DNA of 64,000 bases from an uncultured Clostridia bacterium (lineage in GTDB: Bacteria > Bacillota > Clostridia > Oscillospirales > CAG-272), in contig CALXUV010000002.1 of NCBI GenBank assembly GCA_944391815.1, positions 1 through 64,000 of the forward strand. Direction: 5' to 3'. Positions 16,408-24,832 of the stretch are shown piece by piece. Each line of letters opens with the position of its first letter. Within the stretch, counting starts at the first letter, position 1. Both the position numbers and the translations under genes were made by a program. The notes under the pieces are model-generated. The model searched no databases. It was given only the letters and a program-made list of their open reading frames with translations, and was not told the DNA's origin.

Positions 16408-17124
16408 TTATTCTTTACGGGGGTCAATGACTTTTACAGCGTCATCGAATCTTCCGTATTTGCCTTTTGCTTTTTCGTAAGCGGTATTCGGGTCGTCGCC
16501 TTTTTTGATGAAGTCGGTCATCTTGCCGAGAGAAACGAATTCGTATCCGATTACCTGATCATTTTCGTCAAGAGCCATTCCGGTTACGTAGCCTTCTGCC
16601 ATTTCGAGGTAACGAACGCCCTTTGCAACAGTAGAATACATTGTTCCGACCTGTGAACGGGAACCTTTTCCGAGGTCTTCAAGTCCCGCACCTATAACAA
16701 GGCCGCCCTCCGAGAAAGCGGACTGTGTTCTTCCGTAAACTATCTGGAGGAAAAGCTCTCTCATAGCGGTGTTGATAGCGTCGCAGACGAGGTCTGTGTT
16801 AAGAGCTTCGAGGATTGTCTTTCCGGCAAGGATTTCGGCAGCCATAGCCGCAGAGTGAGTCATACCGGAGCAGCCGATCGTCTCAACGAGGGCTTCCTGA
16901 ATTACGCCGTCCTTTACGTTAAGAGTGAGTTTGCAGGCGCCCTGCTGGGGAGCACACCAACCCACACCGTGAGTAAGTCCGGAAATATCCTTGATTTCTT
17001 TTGCCTGAACCCACTTTCCCTCTTCGGGGAGCGGTGCCGGTCCGTGATTCGGACCTTTTGCGACTTTACACATGTGAGCAATCTCTGACGAGACAGCGTA
17101 ATCGCAGTTGAATTCTTTGCTCAT
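16408..17124 (-). CDS. Iron-sulfur cluster assembly scaffold-like protein (IscU/NifU-type)
   Basis: A 238-residue protein that pairs with the GGGtGRT gene. It has the IscU-type features GCSGMTHSAAMAAEIL near residue 93 and cysteines at HGVGWCAPQQGAC (about 55-65) and DLVCDAI (about 120) that could bind iron-sulfur, though their spacing differs from classical IscU. The C-terminal third (from about 165) is family-specific. AAAGGAGTATAAAAT precedes the start. Known members are annotated as scaffold proteins by similarity; the cluster recipient is unknown. Absence of iscS or other isc/suf genes nearby is notable. Confidence 0.82.
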   Translation of the reverse strand: MSKEFNCDYAVSSEIAHMCKVAKGPNHGPAPLPEEGKWVQAKEIKDISGLTHGVGWCAPQQGACKLTLNVKDGVIQEALVETIGCSGMTHSAAMAAEILAGKTILEALNTDLVCDAINTAMRELFLQIVYGRTQSAFSEGGLVIGAGLEDLGKGSRSQVGTMYSTVAKGVRYLEMAEGYVTGMALDENDQVIGYEFVSLGKMTDFIKKGDDPNTAYEKAKGKYGRFDDAVKVIDPRKE

Positions 17125-17347
17125 ATTTTATACTCCTTTGCTTTATGTTTATATAAACGGTACCGATGGTACTCTGTTATATCGTCTCCGCGACAAATGA
17201 GGCTGACTTTCACGGCTTTCACCGTTAGCCGGAAACTGTTCTGCCCGAAAAACTGCGGGAAGGACAGGTCGATAACTGTCTTTGCCCCATAAATTTCTGT
17301 CTTACTGACCGAAACTCAGCAGTTGCCTGCCGGCGCTGTAGTTTTGC

Positions 17348-18418
17348 TTACATCAGCGAAAGCGCGGCGTTATACATATCCCTTATCTCCTGACGCCGTA
17401 TCTCCGCCAGAACTTCCATGTCCTTTATTTCGGAATGCGAGAATCTGTCAAGATCCCCGGGCTTTAACTTGTTCTTGTACATCTTGTCAAGGGTGAGCGC
17501 AAAGTTTATTTCAAATGTGACTATCTTTGCGTTTCTTTCGCAAACGACAAGGTTTGATTTTCCGTCAAGCAGAAGTTTTACTGCCGCTTCACCCATCATG
17601 GAAGCCGCAAGTCTGTCACGAAGCGTAGGAGATCCGCCTCTTATGATATGAGCCAGACGGTTGAATCTCGACTCAACTCCGGTATTCTGTTCGATTCTGA
17701 GCGTCAGTCCCTCGCCGTATGGCTTGCCCTCGGCGTCCTTCACACCCTCGGCAACCATAACGACAAAGCTGCGCCTTCCCTCAGCTTTTGACTTTATTAT
17801 GCGCTCTATCATTGCGCTTTCGTCAAAGGGAACCTCTTTTATCACTATTCCGATAGCTCCGGTGGCAATACCCGCCTGCAAAGCAATATATCCGGCGTCT
17901 CTTCCCATTACCTCAACGACTATACATCTGGCGTGCGACTCACATGTGTCGCGAAGCCTGTCAACACAGTCGATAACCGCATTCATTGCGGTATCAAATC
18001 CAACGGTATAGTCGGTTGCCGTGATGTCATTATCAATCGTACCGGTAAGACCGATAGTGGGGATGCCGTTTTCCGAAAGCTCGGTGGCTCCTCTGAAAGT
18101 ACCGTCACCGCCAATTGCGATAATTCCGTCGATATTGTTTTCACGGCAGACCTTCAGTGCCTTATCCATGCCTGATTTTTCTTTGAATTCTGCTGCTCTT
18201 GCTGTGTAAAGCATTGTTCCGCCTTTTGATATTATGTTTGAAACGCTTTCAGAGTTAAGCTCCACAAAATTTCCGTCCATCAGTCCCTGATAGCCTTCCA
18301 TTATACCGACGGTTTCGACCCCGGCTTTTCCCGCAGTTCTGACAACTGCACGTATAACCGCATTCATACCCGGCGCATCTCCGCCTGAAGTCAGCACACC
18401 AATTTTTTTGAATTCCAT
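17348..18418 (-). CDS. pfkA: ATP-dependent 6-phosphofructokinase
   Basis: Phosphorylates fructose 6-phosphate, the committed step of glycolysis. Visible sites: LTSGGDAPGMN at residue 8, the nucleotide motif IGGDGTFRGA near 100 (GGDG rather than the GGDD of pyrophosphate enzymes), catalytic GTIDNDI near 125, and VEVMGRDAGYIA near 165. At 356 residues it is about 35 longer than typical PfkA, mostly at the C-terminus. I start it at the ATG at 18418, where MEFKKIGVLTSGGD gives the family N-terminus; an in-frame ATG 60 nt earlier adds an atypical leader. It follows in the same direction as the GGGtGRT operon but is separated by 223 bp. Confidence 0.96.
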   Translation of the reverse strand: MEFKKIGVLTSGGDAPGMNAVIRAVVRTAGKAGVETVGIMEGYQGLMDGNFVELNSESVSNIISKGGTMLYTARAAEFKEKSGMDKALKVCRENNIDGIIAIGGDGTFRGATELSENGIPTIGLTGTIDNDITATDYTVGFDTAMNAVIDCVDRLRDTCESHARCIVVEVMGRDAGYIALQAGIATGAIGIVIKEVPFDESAMIERIIKSKAEGRRSFVVMVAEGVKDAEGKPYGEGLTLRIEQNTGVESRFNRLAHIIRGGSPTLRDRLAASMMGEAAVKLLLDGKSNLVVCERNAKIVTFEINFALTLDKMYKNKLKPGDLDRFSHSEIKDMEVLAEIRRQEIRDMYNAALSLM

Positions 18419-18443
18419 ATATATCACCATTCCTTCCGGGCAA

Positions 18444-18595
18444 TTTACAACCGTAAAGCCAGTATATAGTAAAAACATCTCCGGATATCCGGAAAAACGT
18501 TTGAGTTTCTCAAAGAATATGATAATACATTTTCATAAAAAAATCAATAAGCAAGTATAATATTTAATAAAAATTTTAAAATTTACGACCGTAAA
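18444..18595. promoter_or_regulatory. Paired TTTACRACCGTAAA motifs between pfkA and htrA
   Basis: TTTACAACCGTAAA (18444-18457) lies 26 bp upstream of the pfkA start and TTTACGACCGTAAA (18582-18595) in the middle of the 324-bp divergent gap. The second is a perfect 6-bp-arm palindrome (with flanks ATTTACG/CGTAAAT). Two near-identical 14-mers in one divergent promoter region suggest an operator. A possible htrA -10 box is TATAAT at 18681-18686. Confidence 0.45.
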
Positions 18596-18742
18596 TGTGT
18601 CGGAAAACGTCGGAAACCGTAGAAAAATCAAAGTTAACAAATATTTGAAAAACCATCATACAACCGTCACATTCAAAGGATATAATAAGCTTAACAAACG
18701 AGACGGTAAAGACTGAAGAATTACGGAAAGGCAAGGGCAGCG

Positions 18743-20446
18743 ATGAGCATAGAAAAGGATAACAAACCCGGACAGGAAGAAAAATCAGAAGAAACATTTT
18801 CCGGAAGCAGTATACTCAGGTTCGGTACAGATGATAAAAGCGATTTTCAGAGTTTCAGAAGCGGAAACTCCGCTACTGATGATTCTGGCGACTCGGACGA
18901 TGACTCCGAAAGACGTCACGAGTCTTTCAGAGTGTCCGGAACTGATGAAAACAGAGCTTCGGAAGTTCAGAGTTCGGAGGGCTTTGGTTACGGAAGTTAC
19001 GGAAAAACGTCGGACGGAATGAATCAGAATACGGCAGCAAACGATCTTCAGATCGGCGAAACGGCGAAACCCGCAACCGACCAAAACAGTTTTAATACCA
19101 CTCAGCAGGATAAGCCGGAGGAGCCGGTACAGTACAGCTCCGGTTTCCGGGAAAACCCGTCCGGAGGAGCCGGCGGAGGCATGGGAAACGGCGGAAAGTT
19201 CGACAGACTCGATGAATATCTGAACCGCAGGGAAAACTCCGAAAACAAAAAAAGCGAAAAGAAAGTAAACGGGATTCTTCTTAAAGCCGGAGCCGTTTTC
19301 CTTGTTCTCGCAATGGCTTTCACCGGGGCGTTCTGGGGAATGTATTATGTGTGTAATACTGCGATTTTCAAGGATTCCGAGTTTTTTCAGGCATTTGTGG
19401 CAAAGTATGCCGGCATAAAAGAAAATAAAGTGGAAGTCGACTACATCACGGGCGAATACACGGGAGACAATATGGAGCTTGCGCAGAACATACTCTCGAA
19501 AACCGCAGTCATAAGGGTGCTTTCTTCATCGGGCGGAACCGAAACGGTTATTTCGTCGGGCAGCGGAGTCGTGATAAAATACTCGGCTGACACCGGCAAG
19601 GCGATGATAGTCACCAACAATCACGTTGTGAGTACGGCTTCGAATTTTTATGTGGAACTCTACGGGGACTCAACAAAATACAAGGGAAAAGTGCTTCACC
19701 TTGATGAAATTACTGATCTTGCGCTGGTTGAAATAACGGTCGGCAAAGAAATTCCCGTGACAACGGTGGCAGACTCGGATAAACTGCGTGCCGGTCAGAC
19801 TGTGATAATAGGCGGAAATCCTTTGGGACTCGGCTTTGCGGTGTCAATGGGTTATATCGGATCTCCGAGCGTTAATGCGGGAGACATGGGCGGCGCACTT
19901 ATACAGCTCGACGCTTCGGTAAACCCCGGAAACTCGGGAGGCGGTGTTTTCGATACTCAGGGTAACCTGATCGGAATAGTTGTTTCAAAGGCTGCGGGTG
20001 AAAGCGTTGACGGAATAGGATACGCAATACCGACGAACAGAATGCTGAGTGTCATCGACGACCTGCTTAAATACGGGTACGTCAAAAACCGTCCGGCACT
20101 CGGAGTAACTGTAATGAATGTAACCGCATCCAACTGGGTGTCGGCAATGCAGGGCGAACTTAACGGTTACCTTTTCGATACCGAAGACAAAAAGTACGGG
20201 GTGTATGTGCTTGAGTCAACAAATTCTGCGGATCTTAAAAAAGGCGACAGAATTGTATCGATAGACGGCATGACCATAACGAGCACCGATTCTCTTCTGA
20301 AAGCTATCAATTCCAAAACACCGAATACTTCCGTCAGTATTGTAGTGGAAAGGGCAGAGGTTTCGGGAGACACAGTCAGGTACACAACTCAGAAGGTGAC
20401 AGTAATGCTCCGTGAGAGAGACTGGCCGGACGAACTTCCGGGATGA
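18743..20446 (+). CDS. HtrA/DegP-like membrane-anchored serine protease
   Basis: A 567-residue surface quality-control protease. Residues 1-170 are disordered and rich in Ser/Asp/Glu/Gly. One membrane segment follows (about 178-200), then a trypsin-like domain with the triad H294 (TNNHVV), D325 (DEITDLALVEI) and S398 (NPGNSGGG), and a C-terminal PDZ domain (about 455-560) with VLESTNSADLKKGDRI. Triad spacing matches DegP-type enzymes. The active domain should be outside the cell. It is followed after 10 bp by a response regulator and a sensor kinase, so protease and regulator are probably co-expressed in an envelope-stress response (inference). Confidence 0.93.
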   Translation: MSIEKDNKPGQEEKSEETFSGSSILRFGTDDKSDFQSFRSGNSATDDSGDSDDDSERRHESFRVSGTDENRASEVQSSEGFGYGSYGKTSDGMNQNTAANDLQIGETAKPATDQNSFNTTQQDKPEEPVQYSSGFRENPSGGAGGGMGNGGKFDRLDEYLNRRENSENKKSEKKVNGILLKAGAVFLVLAMAFTGAFWGMYYVCNTAIFKDSEFFQAFVAKYAGIKENKVEVDYITGEYTGDNMELAQNILSKTAVIRVLSSSGGTETVISSGSGVVIKYSADTGKAMIVTNNHVVSTASNFYVELYGDSTKYKGKVLHLDEITDLALVEITVGKEIPVTTVADSDKLRAGQTVIIGGNPLGLGFAVSMGYIGSPSVNAGDMGGALIQLDASVNPGNSGGGVFDTQGNLIGIVVSKAAGESVDGIGYAIPTNRMLSVIDDLLKYGYVKNRPALGVTVMNVTASNWVSAMQGELNGYLFDTEDKKYGVYVLESTNSADLKKGDRIVSIDGMTITSTDSLLKAINSKTPNTSVSIVVERAEVSGDTVRYTTQKVTVMLRERDWPDELPG

Positions 20447-20456
20447 GGACTTGAAG

Positions 20457-21134
20457 ATGCCGAAAAAACTGCTGATTGTGGACGACGAGGCGTCGATACG
20501 TGAAATTGTTACCAAGTACGCCGGGTTTTACGGTTATGACGTAACCGAGGCGTCAAACGGAGCCGACGCCGTGAAGCTGTGCTCCGAAAAGGAATTCGAT
20601 CTTATCATTATGGATATAATGATGCCTTTTCTTGACGGCTATTCGGCGATGCGGGAGATAAGGAAAAAAAGTGACGTGCCGATAATATTTCTTTCGGCAA
20701 GAAGCGAAGAGTACGACAAGATAAGCGGATTTGAACTCGGAGCCGACGATTACGTGACAAAGCCGTTCTCCCCGAAAGAGCTGATGCTGCGCTGCAATGC
20801 GCTCCTGAAAAGAACTGCGCCGGACTCAGGTTCCGGCAAGGTGTATAAAACCGAAGGGCTTTGCGTGGATGCAGACGCAAGAACGGTGACGGTGGACGGC
20901 GTGCGCGCCAATCTTTCACCAAAGGAATATGACCTGCTGTTTTATCTTGTGGAAAACAGAGGGCTCGCCCTTTCGAGGGATAAGATAATCACTTCTGTCT
21001 GGGGATACGATTACTACGGAGACGAAAGAACGCTTGATACGCATATCAAACTGCTGAGAAAAAGCCTCGGACGCTACGGGGACAGGATAACCACCCTCCG
21101 GGGAGTCGGATACAGGTTTGAAAAAGAAGGGTAA
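20457..21134 (+). CDS. OmpR/PhoB-family response regulator
   Basis: 225 residues: receiver domain with acidic pocket D9-D10, phospho-acceptor D53 (LIIMDIMMPFLDGY) and switch lysine in VTKPFSP; C-terminal winged-helix DNA-binding domain with the family ending RTLDTHIKLLRKSLG and GVGYRFE. I chose ATG 20457, preceded by GAGGA and giving the canonical MPKKLLIVDDE start; an earlier in-frame ATG would overlap htrA and add 15 residues. The cognate kinase is the next gene. Confidence 0.95.
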   Translation: MPKKLLIVDDEASIREIVTKYAGFYGYDVTEASNGADAVKLCSEKEFDLIIMDIMMPFLDGYSAMREIRKKSDVPIIFLSARSEEYDKISGFELGADDYVTKPFSPKELMLRCNALLKRTAPDSGSGKVYKTEGLCVDADARTVTVDGVRANLSPKEYDLLFYLVENRGLALSRDKIITSVWGYDYYGDERTLDTHIKLLRKSLGRYGDRITTLRGVGYRFEKEG

Positions 21135-21197
21135 AACCGTAAAGGTGTAACGGATAAAAAAACGGCATGATATTGGTCGCAGGTTAAGGTAAAGAAA

Positions 21198-22652
21198 ATG
21201 AGAGAAAAAACCGGTCTTAAAGAAATACTTTTCAAGGGAATAATAGTTTTTACCGTTCTCATGCTTACTGCGCTATGGGTTACTGAGGTGTTTTTTCTCG
21301 ACGATTTTTACCGTATGATAAAAAAGCGGGAGATAACCAAGGCGTGCGAAAATGTTACGGCGAAATTGGAAACGGCGGACCTTGACGAAGATTACCTGCG
21401 GTCTGTATGTGAGAAATATCAGGTCTGTGCGGACGTCTGCCGTGAGGAAGACGGAATGAACGTTACGCTTATGAGCTGCCACACACTCGGAAGATGTGCC
21501 TTGCACAGTATAGACGCAAAAAGCAAAATGGCTATATACCGTGCGACAGGCGAGAGCGGAGGCAGCTACCTCGAATACTTTGTGTACAACGATGAAAAAA
21601 GGTATTATTACAGCGTAGGAGAAAAAGGACTGAGCGGCGACAGTGAGCTTACGGTCATTTATGCGGTCACCGTCGATACAGAAGCCGGCCAGCTGCTTGT
21701 GATTTTTAACTCGGTGGTCACGCCGATAGCTGCAACTGTCTCCACCCTTTACCTGCTGCTCGGACTGTTTACCGCCGTTATACTTGTGATATCTGCGGTT
21801 TTCGGGTATTTCCTGATGCTCAAAGTCGGAAAGCCGATAAATGAACTGACAGTGCGTGCCGAAAGACTCGGAAAAGAAGATTTCAGGTGTGACGTGCAGG
21901 GGTATCTTGAAATAGACAAGCTTTCCGAAGCGCTGACAAAAGCGTCTGATGAAATAAAAAAGACGGAAGAACTTCGACGGGACTTTCTTGCAAATGTAAC
22001 GCACGATATCAAGACGCCGATAACTCTGATAAGGGGTTACAGCGAAATGATGCTTGATTTTCCGGAAGAAAAGAACGACGAAAATATAAGAAACATAGAA
22101 CGTGAGGCAGAGAGAATAAGCGAGCTTGTCGGGGATATGCTTGACTATTCAAGGCTGGTATCAGGTACTGCCGAGCCGGAAAAAGAGGAGTACAGCCTCT
22201 CGGAACAGGTGAGGGAAATTGCGTCAAGGTACGGAGAGCTGCTGAAAAAAGACGGTGCAGTTATAAGTGCCGACATAAAGGATGAGGCGACGGTTTTTGC
22301 CGACCGTAAAATGATAGCAAGAGTGCTGGTAAATTATATAAGCAATGCGGCGTTCCACAGCGGAGAGGGCGAAAAAGAGATATGCGTGACGCTTGAAAAA
22401 ACCGGCAGTGACGTGACGGTAACCGTTATCGATAACGGTAAAGGAATTGCGCCGGAAGAACTGCCGAGAATATGGGACAGATACTATAAGACCGGCAGAA
22501 ACAATTCAAGAGGTGCTTCGGGAAGCGGACTCGGCCTTTCGATTGTTAAGGAGATTATGGAAAAGCACGGTGGGGCGTACGGAGTAAGGAGCACGCTCGG
22601 AAAGGGAAGTCAGTTCTGGATAATCCTGCCCCTTGCTAAGCACCGGGCATGA
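21198..22652 (+). CDS. Membrane sensor histidine kinase
   Basis: 484 residues: membrane helix about 12-36, an extracytoplasmic sensor region to about 170 containing several cysteines (CEKYQVCADVC, SCHTLGRC), a second helix about 175-205, HAMP linker, dimerisation domain with phospho-acceptor H269 (THDIKTPIT), and an ATPase domain with N box NYISNAAFH, G1 DNGKGI and G2 GSGLGLSIV. The cysteine-rich sensor might respond to redox or folding stress, but this is a guess. It lies 63 bp after its regulator and ends the htrA operon. Confidence 0.94.
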   Translation: MREKTGLKEILFKGIIVFTVLMLTALWVTEVFFLDDFYRMIKKREITKACENVTAKLETADLDEDYLRSVCEKYQVCADVCREEDGMNVTLMSCHTLGRCALHSIDAKSKMAIYRATGESGGSYLEYFVYNDEKRYYYSVGEKGLSGDSELTVIYAVTVDTEAGQLLVIFNSVVTPIAATVSTLYLLLGLFTAVILVISAVFGYFLMLKVGKPINELTVRAERLGKEDFRCDVQGYLEIDKLSEALTKASDEIKKTEELRRDFLANVTHDIKTPITLIRGYSEMMLDFPEEKNDENIRNIEREAERISELVGDMLDYSRLVSGTAEPEKEEYSLSEQVREIASRYGELLKKDGAVISADIKDEATVFADRKMIARVLVNYISNAAFHSGEGEKEICVTLEKTGSDVTVTVIDNGKGIAPEELPRIWDRYYKTGRNNSRGASGSGLGLSIVKEIMEKHGGAYGVRSTLGKGSQFWIILPLAKHRA

Positions 22653-22763
22653 TAATAATGAGGTAATTGCGGATTTGTGCCGACGGCAGTATGAAAAATA
22701 ATGGGAGAAAACATGGCTGACGGACTGAGCTCAGAAAATCCGGAATATAACGGAATAATGCTG

Positions 22764-22792
22764 TTGACAAATGCGGGTAAGTGTGGTATAAT
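22764..22792 (+). promoter_or_regulatory. Consensus sigma-A promoter for guaB
   Basis: TTGACA (22764-22769), 17-bp spacer, TATAAT (22787-22792): a perfect consensus match 84 bp before the guaB start, implying strong expression with a leader of about 77 nt. Confidence 0.92.
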
Positions 22793-22876
22793 CTAAAAAA
22801 TAAACTCAAAAAGAGTCGTGAGTTGTAAGATAAAATCATAAAAACCCGAATCGGGAGAAAGAACGGAGGAAGTCAA

Positions 22877-24379
22877 ATGGCATATTATTACAGTGAACCG
22901 TCACATACTTTCAGCGAATACCTGCTGGTACCGGGTTATACCTCGGAAAAATGTATTCCCGCCAACGTTACCCTCAGAACACCGCTTGTCAAATTCAAAA
23001 AAGGCGAAACGTCGGCTATAAATCTTAACATACCGCTGGTTTCGGCGATAATGCAGTCGGTTTCCGACTCCGGAATGGCGATCGCTCTCGCAAAAGAGGG
23101 AGGGATTTCGTTTATTTACGGATCGCAGTCGATAGAGGACGAAGCGGCAATGGTAGCAAAGGTCAAGAATTATAAAGCCGGCTTTGTTGTAAGCGACTCG
23201 AACCTCAGACCCGAAAGTACGCTCGGCGACGTTCTCCGTCTTGTTGAAAAGACCGGTCACTCAACAATAGCTATAACCGAGGACGGCACCTGTAACGGCA
23301 AACTGATAGGCATAGTTTCCAGCCGTGACTACCGTGTAAGCAAAATGTCGGAGGACACTCCTGTAAAAGACTTCATGACACCCAGAAACAAAATGATAGT
23401 CGCAAGGGAAAACACCTCCCTTTCAGAGGCTCACGACATAATCTGGGATCACAAAATAAACCAGCTCCCGATAGTGGACGAAAACGACAACCTCCTGTTC
23501 CTTGTTTTCCGTAAGGACTATTCGCAGCACGAGGAGCAGCCTCTTGAACTGCTTGACGAAAATCACCGTTTCATGGTCGGAGCCGGAATAAATACCCTTG
23601 ACTACGAAAAGAGAGTCCCCGCACTTGTTGAAGCAGGAGCCGACGTTCTCTGTATAGACTCTTCCGAGGGTTACAGTATATGGCAGAAAAAGACGCTTGA
23701 TTTCATAAGGGAAAAATACGGCGATAAAGTCAAGGTCGGAGCCGGAAACGTTGTTGACAGAGACGGATTTATGTTCCTTGCAAAAGCGGGAGCTGACTTT
23801 GTCAAGGTCGGAATCGGCGGAGGATCCATCTGCATAACCAGAGAGCAGAAAGGTATAGGAAGAGGTCAGGCGACTGCACTTATCGAAGTTGCGGCGGCAA
23901 GAGACGAATACTATGAGGCGACAGGAATATACGTACCGATCTGCTCGGACGGCGGTATAGTTCACGACTATCATATGACGCTTGCGCTTGCAATGGGAGC
24001 GGACTTCCTTATGCTCGGAAGATATTTCGCACGCTTTGATGAAAGCCCCACACCCAAGCTCAACATAAACGGAACGTATGTAAAAGAGTACTGGGGAGAG
24101 GGTTCGAACAGAGCGAGAAACTGGCAGAGATACGACCTCGGCGGAAAAGCCAAGCTTTCTTTTGAGGAAGGCGTTGACTCGTATGTCGTTTATGCCGGAC
24201 CGCTCAAAGACAACGTAAGCAAGTCGCTTTACAAGGTTAAGTCAACAATGTGTAACTGCGGAGTCACCACAATTCCGGAGCTCCAGAAAAACGCAAAGAT
24301 AACTCTTGTTTCGGCTACAAGTATAGTTGAGGGCGGCTACCACGACGTAATGCTTAAAACCACAAACAAAAATATTTAA
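22877..24379 (+). CDS. guaB: Inosine-5'-monophosphate dehydrogenase
   Basis: Oxidises IMP to XMP, the rate-limiting step of GMP synthesis. The (beta/alpha)8 barrel is interrupted by a CBS-pair regulatory domain (about 105-225, [13 protein letters not shown] and FLVFRKDYS). The catalytic cysteine is in [15 protein letters not shown] near residue 315 and the flap arginine region is RNWQRYD near 415. Length 500 residues fits the family. GGAGG precedes the start. It is transcribed alone from a perfect promoter. Confidence 0.95.
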   Translation: MAYYYSEPSHTFSEYLLVPGYTSEKCIPANVTLRTPLVKFKKGETSAINLNIPLVSAIMQSVSDSGMAIALAKEGGISFIYGSQSIEDEAAMVAKVKNYKAGFVVSDSNLRPESTLGDVLRLVEKTGHSTIAITEDGTCNGKLIGIVSSRDYRVSKMSEDTPVKDFMTPRNKMIVARENTSLSEAHDIIWDHKINQLPIVDENDNLLFLVFRKDYSQHEEQPLELLDENHRFMVGAGINTLDYEKRVPALVEAGADVLCIDSSEGYSIWQKKTLDFIREKYGDKVKVGAGNVVDRDGFMFLAKAGADFVKVGIGGGSICITREQKGIGRGQATALIEVAAARDEYYEATGIYVPICSDGGIVHDYHMTLALAMGADFLMLGRYFARFDESPTPKLNINGTYVKEYWGEGSNRARNWQRYDLGGKAKLSFEEGVDSYVVYAGPLKDNVSKSLYKVKSTMCNCGVTTIPELQKNAKITLVSATSIVEGGYHDVMLKTTNKNI

Positions 24380-24699
24380 ATAGGTATAAAAAGTCGCATC
24401 TCACAGCCCTTTGTGATTTTTACGATGAAATGTATAATTTTTTTCATCGCCGAAGCCGCTGTTTTAGTCATCCGTCTTGCCTTACTACAGTTCTGCGGCA
24501 AGTCGACAGAACACGACGCCGGAAAAATAAAACGTCGAAAGCCCTGAGTTAAACCCGACGGTGCAGGGCTTTGGTGATTACCGTCGGCGCTTGATGATAA
24601 ACAACCGTAAGATAATGAGAAAAACGGGACGTAAGCCCCGTTTTTCTTTTTGTCAATAGAGAAATCCGAAAAAAATAAAAATTGTCAAGTTGCCTAAAA
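24380..24699. other. Intergenic hairpins after guaB
   Basis: Gene-free stretch holding three inverted repeats: CGATGAAA/TTTCATCG (24423-24449), AAAGCCCTG/CAGGGCTTT (24538-24572), and GAAAAACGGG/CCCGTTTTTC (24619-24646) followed by a T-rich run. The last is the best intrinsic terminator. Confidence 0.65.
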
Positions 24700-24748
24700 A
24701 CACAATATCTATATGTTAAAAATGCGGAATATATACAATATATATGAT
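24700..24748. promoter_or_regulatory. Candidate tandem NrdR boxes before nrdD
   Basis: ACACAATATCTATATG (24700-24715) and ATACAATATATATGAT (24733-24748) resemble the NrdR consensus ACACWATATATWGTGT (second site about 12 of 16 positions) and start 33 bp apart, about three helical turns, as is usual for paired NrdR boxes. NrdR represses ribonucleotide reductase genes when deoxynucleotides are plentiful. The matches are imperfect and in AT-rich DNA. Confidence 0.5.
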
Positions 24749-24750
24749 TG

Positions 24751-24793
24751 TGTTGCATATGCAACAACAATTTCCGCCGTATTCAGGTATAAT
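24751..24793 (+). promoter_or_regulatory. 16-bp perfect palindrome and -10 box before nrdD
   Basis: TGTTGCATATGCAACA (24751-24766) is a perfect palindrome immediately after the candidate NrdR boxes. It overlaps the expected -35 position of a TATAAT box at 24788-24793, for which no good -35 sequence is visible. This suits an operator for a second regulator or an activator site. Confidence 0.55.
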
Positions 24794-24832
24794 CATAATT
24801 GTCATTAATAAAGAGCGAACGGAGGATGTGTG

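Noticed and set aside
22713..22796. 27-codon frame starting MADGLSSENPEYNG with a GGGAGA site
   Set aside because: It overlaps the consensus guaB promoter exactly (its codons contain TTGACA and TATAAT) and has no recognised homologue; probably chance.
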